64,000 bases of DNA from Ceratodon purpureus (lineage: Eukaryota; Streptophyta; Bryopsida; Pseudoditrichales; Ditrichaceae): contig CM026421.1 of NCBI GenBank assembly GCA_014871385.1, positions 10,413,644-10,477,643 of the forward strand, read 5' to 3'. Positions 23,414 to 36,891 of this stretch are shown here, piece by piece. Every line of letters begins with the position of its first letter. Position 1 is the stretch's first letter. The notes under the pieces are model-generated. The model was not told the DNA's origin. It did no database searches and was given only the letters and a program-made list of their open reading frames with translations. Position numbers and translations under genes: made by a program.

Positions 23414-25394
23414 TCAATAGCTCTCCACAGTGGAAGGCTGGCTCCCCACAGCTTGATCACTCTTTAGTTTCGTGGGCGGGAGTGTGCTGAAGACCACGTC
23501 CCAGAAAGAGCTAGTCACTCCGAAGCCGTAGTTGTGCATCTGATTCTTGAAGTGATGGTTGGAATGATCTTTCTATAACAATCAAAAAAACAAAAGAAAA
23601 TTAGATCCATTAACTGAATCAATTTTTGGCATTTCCAGCCTTTCATAGACCTTACAATCCATGCGAAATGGTCACAAGGAAGCGAAGCAGCATAACAATA
23701 TTCTATTAAGTTGCAACAACTTCCAAAATCGTACCTTCATCTTGTAGAGATGGTCGCTGAATGCTGTGCCGAAGTGGAGAAAATAGTGTGTGAGGTCGTA
23801 CATTATGTACCCCATGAACATCCCTCCGTAAAGAGAATAACACACAGCTCGGTACGGAATGAGGAATTTCATCAGGTACCAAACCTACACAAGTACGTGA
23901 GCAGCCATCAAAGAAAAGTTAGCCTAGTTCATGAAACAATTCTTCAGAAAATTCACACTGAACTAGCAAACCAATATCAATGTAAAGATAATTCAAGAGC
24001 ATGTGACTTACTGGGATCGCAATGAAGAGAGCCATGACAGGGGGAAACACAAGACGGTTCGCGTCCATGGGGTGCTTGTGATGAAATCCATGGATAACAT
24101 AATGAAAGGTATTTCCCCTGAAAATTACTCCCAATTCAACCTCAGTTAGTGTGGTTCCGGAATGCTTTATAAATTCGTAGCATGCTGATAACGTTTCTAA
24201 GAGATAGCATGCTGAATAAATACATGAGGTTTTCTTACCAGTAACTGGAGGTCTTCATGTGGAACACAAAGCGGTGAAGGAGATACTCTACAAAAGTCCA
24301 AGCAAGTACTCCAGCTATGAAGCCAGGAAACGCTTGACTCGGTGAAAGTCCTTTCTGAACTGCTCGTGCTTCGCACATCACCACAACAGGCCCCCAGATC
24401 AGGGGAATCATCCACCACTTCGCTTTGGTCCCCATCTGCATGACCAAGGTCCGACATCAGTGACAAATTCAATATTTCAAAAGTAAATAAAACATTTGCG
24501 GTGTAAATATCTAGTCCTTTGATTGGTTTGTTCTAATCCGATCTCGTGGAGTACAAGTTCTTTCTGAACGATGAGTTGTTTCCTGAAGTACCATGATAGC
24601 ATAATTCAACTCTAGTTTTGATGTCAGAGGGAAAAGCAAACAATTCAGTTCTTCGACAATTTGCACGTCGTCTTACCTCAAGGATATCACTTTCGAAGAA
24701 TCTTGGGGTTTCTTTGCGAGTCACTGGCTGGTGCACCCAGTCGTCGTAATCTGCTCCGAGAAGGCCCACCTGAGTAAACAGAAACCGTCCAAGATGGTCC
24801 GGAGTCTCCGAGTCAGTACTGCGACTGAATTACAAAAATTAGATATTATAATTGGTAAAATATCGAACTTTCGTTCGTATTAACAAACGTGAAGGCTAAG
24901 TTCTCTCCTGGTCATTTATCGTTGCACCTAAAATGATTTGAAAATTGGGATGGTATCAGTACCACCCAGTCGCGGTGGAGAAAACAAAATTCTTGTGGAT
25001 TCATTAATCATGGCTGTGGAGTATAAGGCAGTCTTAAATTTTCTCCTCACTATAAATCTGATCATATTGATTACTGTTCACTACGTTCGTGTGGCATGTC
25101 AAAATGCACGCTCAGATGCTCGTTCTAACATTCAGCCTTCATTTATTCTACCAGTATTAATGAATAATGAGCAGACAGTGAGATAAACATAGATGTTTGT
25201 TAACTACTGCAGTTGACACACGGTCGGAGCAGCCAAAAAATATTGACTATGAATTGTGATTCTTGTAACTTAATGTGAGTGCACAGAATCATGAAACGTG
25301 AAGCGCTTACTTGGGCAACAATAGGCTTGCTCAGGTCGACACTTCTTTTAGGCTGGCTGACAAGAGCCTCATAATTCACACTGGAGTTTGACAT
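23414..25394 (-). CDS. FAH1: Sphingolipid fatty-acid 2-hydroxylase (plant FAH type), 6 coding exons
   Basis: Di-iron membrane enzyme of the endoplasmic reticulum that 2-hydroxylates the N-acyl chain of ceramides. Exons on minus: 25394-25311, 24769-24677, 24435-24239, 24117-24012, 23884-23735, 23572-23414. They splice to 262 residues, against 237 in Arabidopsis FAH1. Histidine boxes seen: HRFVFH (113-118), HGFHHKH (134-140), HYFLH (193-197) and HSNHH (213-217). VGLLGADYDDWVHQPV near the N-terminus and YGFGVTSSFWDVVF near the end are also characteristic. The N-terminal cytochrome b5 domain of the yeast and animal enzymes is absent, as in other plants. All borders are GT-AG and the phases fit. 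The C-terminal end is a little longer than in Arabidopsis and Ser/Pro-containing. Confidence 0.94.
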
Positions 25395-28300
25395 TTTGTC
25401 CAGCAGTTTGCTCCAATTCACTCCCTAAGTCTGCTCGAAATTCCTGCAGTCGTGAGGGTCGTCGATGTAATATACCTGCAGCAAGCCCTTCGCTGGTTCA
25501 GACACACAAGCTGAGAATCCATGAACAATTGAATGTCAGAAATCCATGAGAAATCACACCATATAGGTGCCAATTCTGGAGATTCGGCTTCACAGCAACA
25601 TAGACGTTCAATGACAAGCCTGGTTACCTTTGTCAACTATCAAGTTCACAAGTTCACTGCCACTGATACGAAAAACTCTCACAGTGACGAAACTACAAGT
25701 CTGGATTCGATTCCAGCTGGGCTCCGTTATAGTTACAATATGACTGCAGTACTCACTAATAACAACAGCTTTAAACCATCACCTTCTAGCTTGCCTTGAC
25801 GGAATTCCAACTCAGGTTTCAAACAATCCAAAATCCTGGTCTTCAAAAAGAACGATGTAAATTGATACTCGGAGCTTCAATTCACTGTGCTCGCGCAAAG
25901 TCACATACAGTAGACACAATTCATCAGGACGTGTTACTTGTGAAGAGCATAGTGCAGTCTTCAGTTCATATAGTGTCAGTCTTTGGGTCGGTGCTCTGGA
26001 ATGGTTCTATTCGTAGGCAAAGAAAATCTTCGGACCGTCAACCCCAAGTCAAAATGGGTCTTCACTTCAGAGTGACATATTTTTACGCCGGTGCAGGTTG
26101 AGGTAGGGTAGGGGTGTATCAATTGCTGGCAGCACAAAAGTGTTTGTTCGTATTGATTCAATGATACACAAACTTGTTTATTCTAGTTTTTTTGTTTTCA
26201 ATTATAAGACAAAAAGAAAATTGTACTTCGATTACAAGACAAATGTACGAAGATTTTAATTCGTTTCGAAAGCTTCAGTGCTGATTGGCATCGTCCTCTT
26301 CCTGGCGATGGTGACGAAACTCAGATTACTCGGAGCTTTGTGAAACGTAGGCTTGGATTTTTTGCTTTTAGCGGTTTTTTTCTTAGTCCAGCTGGGGCGT
26401 TTGGCCTGTTGCTTGGCGTGTTCTATGGTTTCTTTTTGGCGATTGAATTCCATTCGTTTAAAAATATGTTAAAATAAATAGATTTGGTTCAATGCCAACA
26501 GTGATCACATACAATGTCAATCAAGAAGCTGGATCCAAAGCGGTTTGTTTTGACAATATGGAAGATACAATGCCAAACTAATTTGTTCTTATATTAATCT
26601 TATTGGTTTAGTAATGCACAAATATTAATCAATATGAGCAAACACACGGGTGGATAATATGACTGTCTTCCCAAATCATACTGGAGTTTGCTTTTAAAGG
26701 TTTTAAGAGCTAAGGAATTCTATTTTAGAAAATGGCCACTATGGTCTCCAAGGTCATTTCCAAGGTCTTAAGGCTTTTTCAACTCTTCCATTAGCTCTTC
26801 CAATGCTTGATATGGCATTGGTTTGCTTGAAAATACACTCATTTCACATCAATTCCGTAGAAGGCACAAGAGTTCTTCTTGTTAAGGGGAGCCTGTGATT
26901 TTAGGACATCCAATTGAATATAGTCTTGAAGTCTTCTCATGCAATTAGGTACAGTAGTCCAATGTAAATTACTAAGGTACTAACATCAGTCACATTTTAG
27001 CACCCACTACTTTCATTTCTAAACTCTGCCCTTTTGACCTTCACATGTAGTAATTGCTCAAAATGCAAGTACTCCACTTTCAAGGACATGGGCAGCACTC
27101 TTTTCTACAAAGCACTAACACTTGGAAGCTTTTGGTGGATTGCTTACGAACCTGGTGATGTATGGACTTGATTTCTAAGAATCTGGTGAGAGGCATTGAA
27201 TTTGTGTTGTCGCCAGTGAGTACGTGTTTGGTAAGAACTCTTTCCCTTTTCACCAAACTGTAGGATTTTGCACTACTGGGACATAAAATCCTGGGCCCCT
27301 CAGAAGGTTTGAACTCTTGCATTCAAAATCTATGCATGCAGAGAGCACTCCAGCATCAAAAGTTGACACAAGAAGTATCACCAAGGTGGTGCAATAGAAA
27401 CCATGGCATCACATGGTTTACATTCCAAACCTCATCCAGGCCACATGCAAACAAACATTCATGCCAATGTCTCAATCCTTTGCTTTATGAAATCTGCGGA
27501 TGGGAATCACCAGTGTGCACTACTATATTGAAACAAACAATGTGTGGGCAAATGATTTTACGGAAAGCTATTTTCTGTAATGATGAATGCATTCACCTAT
27601 CCAGTTGGAAGTTCAATTATAAAGGTTTGCCTTTCTGTGGAGTTGGCTGGTTGCGGGCATCGTTCAGAGATGAACACGTGAGTCTAGAGAATGTTCCATT
27701 TAAATTCTAGACCCTTGTCTAGACCTGTATTCACTAGTTGGAGGAAAGTCAAAATGAGGGTAAATTCTATAGTGCGCATACATGTATGTTTACAAAAAAA
27801 TCAAAAAATTACTTTCAAGATTGACATTGGAAGGACTTGCCCAAAATCCTATGAAGCTCATTCCAAGATTATTTTTAAATTTTTAATGTTTGTTAAAATT
27901 AAACAATTAAATACTTTATTATAAATTTTTTTCAAGATTTATCTTCAAAGACCAAATTTATGGTCTAAATCTTCACCATTTACAAATTATGAACACAGTT
28001 AGCATTAGATTAAATTTTTTGCTTTAATTGTGATAAAACTTGAAAAAAATTCTTATAAATGGATACTTGTCAAGAGTTTGAATTCATTGATACCAAGATA
28101 AATCCTAAACCTCTGAAATTGCCAAAGCTATAAGCATTTGAAGATTCATATGAACTATGGTAGTTAAGATGCTAGAGTTGGTGAGGTGGTGGACCAACGC
28201 CAATGCTCCACCCTCAAAATTGTATAGCTGCCTCATATTCCCCGACTCTAGGTTAAAACAATTGTCATCAATACAGTACCCATTTGTCAAATAGAAGCTG

Positions 28301-29043
28301 AAGTTTGGAGAAAGTACAACTCTTCACTCTCCATGAGTTTTGGAAGTTGCTAGATGGCAGACTAAGGTGCTCCTGGTTTGCTTTATTTTTTTCTGGAATT
28401 TGGGTGACAAGGCCTGTCTTGTTGACTGATATGGTTAGGGAAGTGTCGCAGGAAGTCACACGGTGCAGGTGGTGGAGGTTGAAGGCTTTAAGAACAGTAT
28501 GGACTTCTCAATCATCAACAGACTTGAAACTTAAGATTTAAATCTTCAGTGCAAGAGTTTTATTCATAGTATGATAAAAAGGATACAAAATCAAATGATT
28601 GATCTGTAGCGAATGAAAGAAGATGATTGTAGAAGTTCAGATAGAAATGGTCACGTTGTGGCCATTAACAAAACTTTGTAAAACAATGGGTACCTCAATT
28701 GTGACAATGCACTAATATACAGAGGTGTGGCGACTTCTAAGTAGTCGAGGACACCGTCAAAAATCAACCGGTCAGTGGACCGCCAATAGTAGACCCAGCT
28801 AACTACTGTAATCCACGGTCCTGTATATGTGCAGGCAGCTGTAACGGTCCTGGATCTCCTCGTTTTTACTTTAGGATTTTGCTTTTCCAGAATGCATCAT
28901 TGTCGAAGAGAAATGATCAATATCTAGGAAAGATCGACAGAGGAACCCAGATCGTCCGTTGAACACGCGGTCGTCATGTCAGACGATAATTTTCAGAAAA
29001 AATAGTCACTTCGAGATACCATTTGCAGACGGGATCTAGTGCT
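25395..29043. other. 3.6-kb intergenic region without a recognised gene
   Basis: The left end should hold the fatty-acid hydroxylase promoter and the right end the 3' untranslated region of serine decarboxylase. One 65-codon Lys-rich frame (minus, 26453-26256) begins with ATG and lacks similarity I can name; it may be chance. From 27.8 to 28.1 kb the DNA is very AT-rich. No tRNA or clear repeat was found. Confidence 0.4.
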
Positions 29044-31973
29044 TCATTCGTCCTTGGGAGAGCTGACAGTGTCCCGGTGGACGGAACAAGCGCAGTTCTC
29101 AGGACCAACTTCCTCCACGATACACGGGACAACCACGTTTCCATCTGGGAAGGCACGCTTCCGAACCGCAATTAGTTCTTCCACAAAATCATCCAGTTTC
29201 TCCACGGTCACGCTCGGCATAACAATTGCATGTGCAATTTTCCCCTGAAAAATAGAAACATATGTCACCAATTGAATTAGTACAGATGTAAGGACCCCCG
29301 TTAGGACCAACATAACTACAGTTCAGGGACCTTGCAATCACCTAAACATGTAAGTGGCATCCTGAGATATACAAAGATCAGATTTGTTCAACGAAATTCA
29401 GGCACTACTGGTATTCGCTACAATCTTAAATATGTCTACAAGGACGAGCTGCAGAACCGATTCACATAATGAAAATTAGCACACACCTGGCATGCCAGCT
29501 GCCATTTTAGAATGAATGCTTCGTCCAATGGCCTCTCAAACACAACCGTGCTACTGAGCTCATTCAGCAACACGCCGATGTTGGCTTCTCGCAGACGTTC
29601 TTTGAGGTAGTGTGCGTTTCGAAGACAGCGCTGAACCTCTTTCTGGAAGCCCCGGTATCCCTTTCTGTTGAGAGTATACCATAGAAAAAGTGGAGCATGG
29701 CCATTGCGACTTCCCATGATTGTCGCATCTCGAGATGCTAAATATTCAACATTCTGTGACAAACAGTTGATGTGCCTCATCCTGGTAATCTGGATTCCGC
29801 AGGGCATAGGACAACCAACGAATTTGTGCCCTGAAACACTCACACTACCAATGGCTTTCTTGAACGTAACTTTGGGAGCCTGCACAAACATTCCAAAGCA
29901 AAATATTAAAAACAAAGTATATCCATCTTGATTGAATATCTTTCAGGTAATAATAAGAAGCTCTAGCACGAACATGAGAGGTTCGTACTCATGATCAAGA
30001 TCACCCAAATAAACTAACCATAAATGATTTAAACACCCATTTCCGACAGAATGTACCTGCCAAAAGTTTGTATTTTGGTGAACACTCTGTCGGAAATGGA
30101 TGCTTCTGCCTTAAGTTGAGATTTCACAAGACGAAAGCCAGTTCTTTCATCGCAGGGGTAGAGATAAATCACAACACTTACCTTTTTTACGAAAGGCATC
30201 ATTAGACCGAACAATGCTCCATCAACATGGATGTAAAAACGATCCTCGGTGTAGCCAACTTTTTCTAAGGTCTTCAACACTAAATCAAGGTCATCCACAG
30301 CCCCCTTCACGGTCGTGCCTGCAGAAACAACACAACCAGATCACAGTTAACAAATTGACCTAAATTACAGCAACGTGACGGTGCACTGACTGGATTAAGA
30401 TATTATTCATCTGTAAGTTAAGCATCAACTCAATTACAAACTTTAACAACGCAAAAACGCAAAAACGCAAAAACGCGTGAAAATCAAACTTGCGAAATCC
30501 ACGTAGAAACAAAATTAACACGTACCAATATTGACGTTCAAAATAGCAGGTTTGTCCTTCCGTTCCGACAATTTACGCTCAAAATCAGCACAGTCTATCT
30601 CCCCAGATAACAGAGTGTCAATCTTCACTGATTCCATGCGGTACATGCGAGCAGCTTTAAATACAGAATAATGTGAATCCTTTGACGCATATAGGATCCC
30701 ATCTGGGAAAACTTCCCTCCTGCAAGTATAAGCAGTGCCGAATTAGCTTCTAATGAAACTGCTTGGTGACGCAATCCACACTATCAACCGTCCATCAAAA
30801 AGCACACATTGCAACAGTACAAAGAGGGATCCATGTTAACCTAGAATGAGTATGAGGAAAAGCAAACACTCACCCTACAAGGATGCCATGAAGGTTCCCC
30901 TCCGTCCCACAGTTGGTAATGTAACCCCAGTAATCTTCTTTCTCAATCTCCCACAACCTCGCAAACCAGTCTAAAACACCAACCTCGAACTGCCTCGAGT
31001 GGACGCCGTAGTTGCTCTCAATGAACGGATCACCCAAGTTGTTGATAGAAAAATGTTGCAGCTGTGACAATGCTCCATAATCGAAGTCGAGGTTGTACGG
31101 GTACCCTAAACACCAAAACAAGAATCGATTAAACCTTCATACCCACTAAAACGAGAAGAACGTAGCAAGAACGTCACATTACACAAATAAAACCATTCCA
31201 CTTCACAGCCAATACCATGAGCAATGACAATGTAGGACTCATACACAATCAACAGGCTACTAAACAGAGCAGCAATCCCATCTGCTGCAACGCAATAAGA
31301 TCAAATTACCTTGTAGCAAAGGAACGTCCACCAAAACACCACTCACACACAGATGCCCCAAAATGATCCCAAAGTCAGCTCTAAACTCCAAACCCCTAGA
31401 AACATGCAGCAACCCCGTAGGAGCACATTCAAAGGCAACAAATAAACCAACACCATTACTTCACAGAGAGGGATCCAACACTCAGGAAGCACATTGCAGC
31501 AACATTTCACAACAAACATCCGGGGAAATAAAATATCATCTTAACTTTAGGTTTGAAAACAAAGCACATCTGAATCAAAGCCAGAAAAAAAAACCCGAAA
31601 TCAGGAGCAACTCATGATGTCAAGAAAGAGTGAACTCACCTAAATGATACTTGGTCTTCTCCACGAGCGTCTTGCGGTACCTGGACAAGATCCCAGCCAT
31701 GTACGCATCGCGATCGCCGGTCTCCTCGTCGTCCAGCCCGGGCTCCGTGATCTCCAAACACGTCCCGTGCACATTCTTCCCCAAGACGAAGTTCTTGGTC
31801 TGCTCCACCACCACATCCTCCTTCGCCTCTCCCACCAGCGCCGGCAACACCGTCTTCAGGCTATCAAATGGGATCTCCTCCGGGAGCTCCTCCGCTGCTA
31901 CTGGCGACAGCGCCCGCTTCTTCGAGAACCCATTCTCCGCCCCCACCGTCACTGCCTCCACACTCCCCCCCAT
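29044..31973 (-). CDS. SDC1: Serine decarboxylase (group II PLP enzyme), 6 coding exons
   Basis: Soluble pyridoxal-phosphate enzyme converting L-serine to ethanolamine, the source of ethanolamine and choline lipids in plants. Exons on minus: 31973-31640, 31105-30874, 30719-30526, 30318-30182, 29879-29487, 29244-29044. They splice to 496 residues, near the 482 of the Arabidopsis enzyme. [42 protein letters not shown] (Asp about 286) and [15 protein letters not shown] with the PLP-binding Lys (about 318) are all present. The N-terminal extension (about 1-75) is variable and acidic, as in the family. The start ATG at 31973 is the first in the frame. The same family includes histidine decarboxylases; the plant-type context makes serine the likely substrate. 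No lesion was seen. Confidence 0.94.
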
Positions 31974-34523
31974 CTCCTCCCTCAACCCACAAAATCCCAA
32001 AAACCAAACTCACAAAAAACTGTGGGTTGCAACTGAACCCACCAAAACCCACAAAAACCCAGAAGTGAGATTTCGTGCAAAGACGCAAAACCGAAGGAAT
32101 TTGCTCTGCAGTGCGAAAAATTTTGGAAAAACTTGGAAAATTTTGGAAAAACTGAATCAAAGATGGACAAGAGATGATGAAGAACCCACAAAATTTGAAG
32201 AGCGGAATCTAAGGGGGAATTTGTGGGTAGTTGAGGAAGTGAGGGAATCGAATATGTGCAGTTAAGTTAGTGGGATCTGGGGTGTGGGCGGTGACATGAG
32301 TCGGGTTTTATGCATCTGGACACGCCCACCAGCTTCGCAACCGTTTCGACTCTGCGGCGAAGTTTTCTGAGTTCTTATTTTTAATTTTTTTTCCGATTTT
32401 TCGAATTTTCGATTTTTGGGTTTGGCCAATCAGGTGATGGGGAAGTGGACCATTGGTGGGTTTCTATGACCGTGGTGCCTATGACCATCGGTCGGGGCAA
32501 ACGTGTGTTTAGACTAGAGTGGGAAGATTCGTGGAAGGTTGTATTAGGTTTTGTTGTTTTGGGGGGTTGGGCCAATGAGGTGGTGAGTGGGAGATTCTAT
32601 GACCGTGCGGCGGGTGGGAATGTTGTTTCACCGCTGGAATGATTTGGTGACGGGGTTAAATTTGGGAAGGGTTGGGGTTGGGGGGCGGATACAGTGTTCC
32701 AGGTTGAGGTCTTTACAGTGGAGTGCCCCCCACACGTGATTTGGTTTGGCCCTTCCAAATTGACCTCTCTCACAACATCCTTTCATGGTGCCCTTTTCCA
32801 GTGTAAAGCTTTTACTCGTGTTAAATAAAAATTTAAAAAATAAATAAAAAATAAAAAACATCCTTTCAAGACATATCCAATATTGGCCTGTGTTGTACCG
32901 TAACTCATTTTTGCAATTGAACTCACTTCAATTTGTTCAAAAATAAAATTTAGGGAAAACGATATTCCAATGTGAAAACAAAGACATCATGTGAAGTCTT
33001 CATTGCTGTATATCCATCATGCATTGTTTATACAGAAGTATCATGTCAAATTTTGTTCATTGTTGTAGTCATATGGAGGAGGTGAATAGAGAAGTTTAAG
33101 AAGGTACAAGAAGTGGAGTTAGATGGTTTATTCTTTATTCTTCACATTGTATGAGAACCATGTACCATATAATTCATACATAAGTTGGATATGATTTTAT
33201 ATAAATTAGAGTGCTTTTTGATTGGGTTCTTAAAAAAGAAGAATAAAAATAACATATGTATATGAAATATATCCATCCATTTGTTTGTCTGTAAGAAGCT
33301 CTACATGAAACCAAATTGTAGAGTTTTGCCATAACATTTTCTTCTACCATTAGTCTAACGATGCTTGTGTATAATGCACCGTTATGTGTCATTTCATCAA
33401 ACTGCACATTTGGCCAATTTTCATGTCTGAATTCAGCGCTGTTTGTTTTTCAATTTCTGGAATATGTCGCTGCACATTCATCAAAAGCCTTGTACATTGC
33501 TTGCTTCGTGTATTTGCCTACGAATTGTCCACGACTCTTTTCTTACCGCTCAAGTGGTGGCCAGGCTAGAGATGAGTTGCTACATGTCCATGACGAAGGG
33601 ATAACTCAACTGCATGATTGCAAATGTAGAGACTGTTGGAACATGTAATGCTCTGTGGACCATGGACTGCAATTTGTTGATTCAGTACCAATATCACCAA
33701 AAACTAGATTTTTGCTCGTGGGCAACCGTTTCATCAGAGAATTATAATGGTTGATCCTGAGAATTTAGATGAGAAGAACTGGAATAGAACTTTGTGATGG
33801 TGTTGGCTCAGCACTATGTAAGAATCGTAAGTCCTCTGTAATTTAATAAAAGGTGCCCAGATGATGGTGCAAGAGGGCACCACTATGATTACAAGATTTA
33901 CAAAAACTGGAGCTGTTTCCAGATGAAACGCTACATGATTGCACGGAAGAGCCAGCGAAAGACAGAGTCTCCGCTAGTCTTTGAGCACAAAATATGAGCA
34001 GCCAGCCGTTTTAGTACTCTCGCTATGACTCACTATCTCAGTGAACGACAAGCTTAAGTGAATCAGTCACGGGAAAACTGAAATGATCCACAGCTCTATA
34101 CTTCCGGAATGTACAAGCCTAAGGTTTGAGAGTATGACCTTGAGGAGGTCAGATGAGCATGTCGGATGAGGAATCTCGAAAGCGAGACTCTGGTAATCCT
34201 GTCCAGAATCTCATCAAGATAGTGAAGGTGGTCACATCGAAGCAGCGAAGCGCTTCGCACCTTCCGCCCAGATCCTGACCAAGAGAAAAGGAGGTGCTCA
34301 TCTCGCAATCTGTGGCAAAGCTTGATATTTAAAGCTTTGCGAGGAATCTTCAGGTCGTCGCCCACACCTGCATCGCACTGAAGGAAATAATGTAGCCCTT
34401 CGGCCATCATGTGAATGAGGGCCATCACATTTTTCGCATGAGGATTGAAGCTGGCTGCAGATTGCGTCACTGTAGGTTGCCATGATCTTCCTTTTACAGC
34501 AAATTAGCCAGGCCTCAGCAACT
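31974..34523. other. Intergenic region between serine decarboxylase and the minus-strand LEA2 gene
   Basis: The first few hundred bases should hold the serine decarboxylase leader and promoter. At 34470-34096 there is a gene-like 124-codon minus frame without an ATG at its head, just downstream of the LEA2 stop at 34524. It may be LEA2 3' untranslated sequence or an unrecognised exon. The remainder shows nothing I can name. Confidence 0.4.
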
Positions 34524-35393
34524 TCACCGTAACCATTTGCAGGACTTCGACAGGAGTTTGGCACCTTGAGGAGCTGTTGGAGAACTAGCTCGCAGGTTGC
34601 ACGCTACATGGATATGGCCTGGTGGAATAACCCAGGACCCAATCTGCAACGCTGCCCCAACATTGATACGTGCAGAGAGGGGTATATCATGTTGGTTGAT
34701 CGCAATCTGCAGTTCCTTCCCTTGACTCTCAGAGAGTGGGGCACTCGAGGCCTTCAGATTAGCGACCACTTCAGAAGTCGTTTTCTTCCCTTGGAAGAAC
34801 GGTGCTACGAAGCTGTGTGCGAATTCTGTTCCGTTGTATGCCACTATCACGCTCACATCCCTGAAGTGAATCCCCAGCTTCTCATTCGGATTCTCCACTT
34901 GGATTGTAAACGCAATGTTTGCATTAAGAACAGGGTTCTTTAGGTCAGCAAGGGTCTTGAGCGGTCCACCAGACCTGTTGGTCAAGTTAAACTTCGTGAT
35001 TGCGACGTTCTGTATGGTGGCCTTCGGAAGCTTCGGTTGGAATACAACATAAATGATAAACACGGTGAGGCCTGCGAGGATCAGGAGGATGACGAGGAAG
35101 GAGAAGAAGAAAGAGAAGCAGTAGCAGAGGGAACATGAGGAGGATTTCCGGCGTGGTCTGCCATAGGTGACAGGGGGAGGTAGAGGAGGGTTGGGGAAGC
35201 CTCCAGCTTTGTGCCACCCCATGGGGCCTGCTTCCTCCTTCTTGCCGGGCGGGAGTTTGGACGGGGTGCCCACCGCCGTGGAGGAAGATCGAATGGAGGG
35301 CGATGGTGAGTCGCTAATAGTGGCGGGGTGAACCCTGTCTCCCTTCGTATACCTCATGACCTTGCTCTGCTTGAAAGAATCCAGCAGCCCCAT
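34524..35393 (-). CDS. LEA2 / NHL-family protein with long Pro-rich cytosolic tail, single coding exon
   Basis: A 289-residue member of the LEA2 (NHL) family. A Ser/Pro-rich and basic N-terminal tail (residues 1-86) is followed by a short Cys cluster (CSLCYC, 87-92), one strongly hydrophobic segment (about 93-117) and the family hallmark FQPKLP. The LEA2 domain runs from about 125 to 270, with NVAITKFNLTN and a central VENPNEKLGIHF block typical of the family. The topology is type II, with the domain outside the plasma membrane. It is much longer at the N-terminus than the plus-strand LEA2 protein at 21626 and clearly a different subgroup. An AG just before the ATG hints at an intron in the leader. 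The biological role is not evident. Confidence 0.9.
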   Translation of the reverse strand: MGLLDSFKQSKVMRYTKGDRVHPATISDSPSPSIRSSSTAVGTPSKLPPGKKEEAGPMGWHKAGGFPNPPLPPPVTYGRPRRKSSSCSLCYCFSFFFSFLVILLILAGLTVFIIYVVFQPKLPKATIQNVAITKFNLTNRSGGPLKTLADLKNPVLNANIAFTIQVENPNEKLGIHFRDVSVIVAYNGTEFAHSFVAPFFQGKKTTSEVVANLKASSAPLSESQGKELQIAINQHDIPLSARINVGAALQIGSWVIPPGHIHVACNLRASSPTAPQGAKLLSKSCKWLR

Positions 35394-36663
35394 CTCAACC
35401 CTGCTACATGTAAGATTTCCAAGTGAGTGAGACGACCATCTCTAATCGGGAACAAGAAGACCTTCAATCTCAATATAAACTCTTACCGAAGCAATGATGA
35501 TACATCACAGAGCTATGTAATCAAGAAACAGGGAGAGCAATGATCTTCCTAGTAAATGTGCAAACAGATTCAGTTACATCGCAGGGGTGCCGGTGCTAGT
35601 CGATAGAACATTGGGATCAATTCCCGAAATTACAGTATCTGTGCAGATGGGGAGACCCAGTTATGGAGTCAGCATTTAAGTGCATGAAACTCTCTCTGTT
35701 CCATATTGGACTCGGAAGGCCGTGATCAGACAGACTACATAAGGTGGCCACAGTGTGCAAGGAGCAGACGGACGGATCCAGACTACAAAAACCCTATCCT
35801 AAATTCTACACAGCCTAAGGTGCAGTCACTATTCTCAAAGACCACATCTACATAAGGTTCCCAGCGGATGAGAAACCATACCATGACCTACACTCTGCAA
35901 AGATCATCACAAGCTAAGCCATACAATAATCAACATCAATCATCAACAATCCTGCACACAATCCTCCGCTCATGTACCCACCAGACACCCCGCCTAACGT
36001 TCACAATCCACGAGCGAGACAAGAACAAACTCATCCCTGACACAGACCAGAATCCTCTACAACCCGAGCAGTCGTAAAAAAAACTAAACTTAAACCCATG
36101 TGCATCAGAAGCAAAGGACCACAAGCCAAGCCACTCACCAGTCAACGAAACACCGAACAACAACCAGACACCGATTTCACCGAGCAACTCAGCTTTGCCT
36201 TCCAGTACTGAAAAACGCTGATCACCACCCAATCTGCTCACAGCCTCCCCCGTGTCTCAAGTTTGGACAATCGATCTGCTGGTAAAGGAAGTCAATCCAA
36301 CATGAGAGTGAATAAGACGGTGATCCTAACTGAGCATAATCGTGGAATTTGGAATGTATATTTCTATGATCCTAACTGAACATAGTCTAGTTGTGAACTG
36401 GGTGGAGGCGATGGTGGATTGGATGGTGGGACTGGGAGAGAGGGAGCACAGTGCCGCTCTTGAAGAGAGGAGGAGAGTCCTGGCAACGGCTTCATGGCCA
36501 ACGGACACCGTCTCCAACGGTCATCGAACGAATGTCGTCATGATCAGGATGAAACTCCAGTGCACTGGCGGATGAGGAAGTAGTTTACTGTGGATGAATG
36601 AATAGTCTGATTTCACATTCGTCAGCACTTCACCGGAAACTTTACCTACTCCAGAGGGACAAT
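35394..36663. other. Presumed promoter/leader of the minus-strand LEA2 gene; no gene recognised
   Basis: Moderate GC, short frames only on both strands (for example 36241-35936 on minus), none family-like. It may contain a 5' leader intron of the LEA2 gene. Confidence 0.4.
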
Positions 36664-36891
36664 ATACCAGATTTTTTTTATTTTTTTGAAATACACGGAT
36701 TACTTTTCGCAATCCGTGGCATACACACGTGCTTTTCGCAAATCCGCGGCGGGGTTATCCATCCGGTACAAGTGAGATTTTACAGCCGATCGGAATCAAA
36801 CCGCCAACCTCCTAGCACCCCGGCAAGAACCAAAGGTACCCAAGTCCATCATCTGGTAGTTTAAGGTCATTCCAAACGGATACCAAATTTT
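36664..36891 (-). mobile_element. Candidate tRNA-derived SINE (about 205 bp)
   Basis: Read on minus, a unit of about 205 bases contains GGTTTGATTCC (close to the RNA polymerase III B box), then CCGCGGATTTGCGAAAAG and a near-repeat of it, and ends in an A-rich tail (T-rich at 36671-36687 on plus). Flanks ATACCAGATTTT (36664-36675) and ATACCAAATTTT (36880-36891) differ by one base and could be the target duplication. No convincing A box was found, so the SINE assignment is tentative. Confidence 0.5.

Noticed and set aside
27309-27710. 133-codon plus frame between the hydroxylase and decarboxylase genes
   Set aside because: Composition is random-like and nothing resembles a known domain.
31644-32265. 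Three long plus-strand frames (up to 204 codons)
   Set aside because: They are antisense to the first exon and leader of serine decarboxylase, whose minus frame has clear family continuity.
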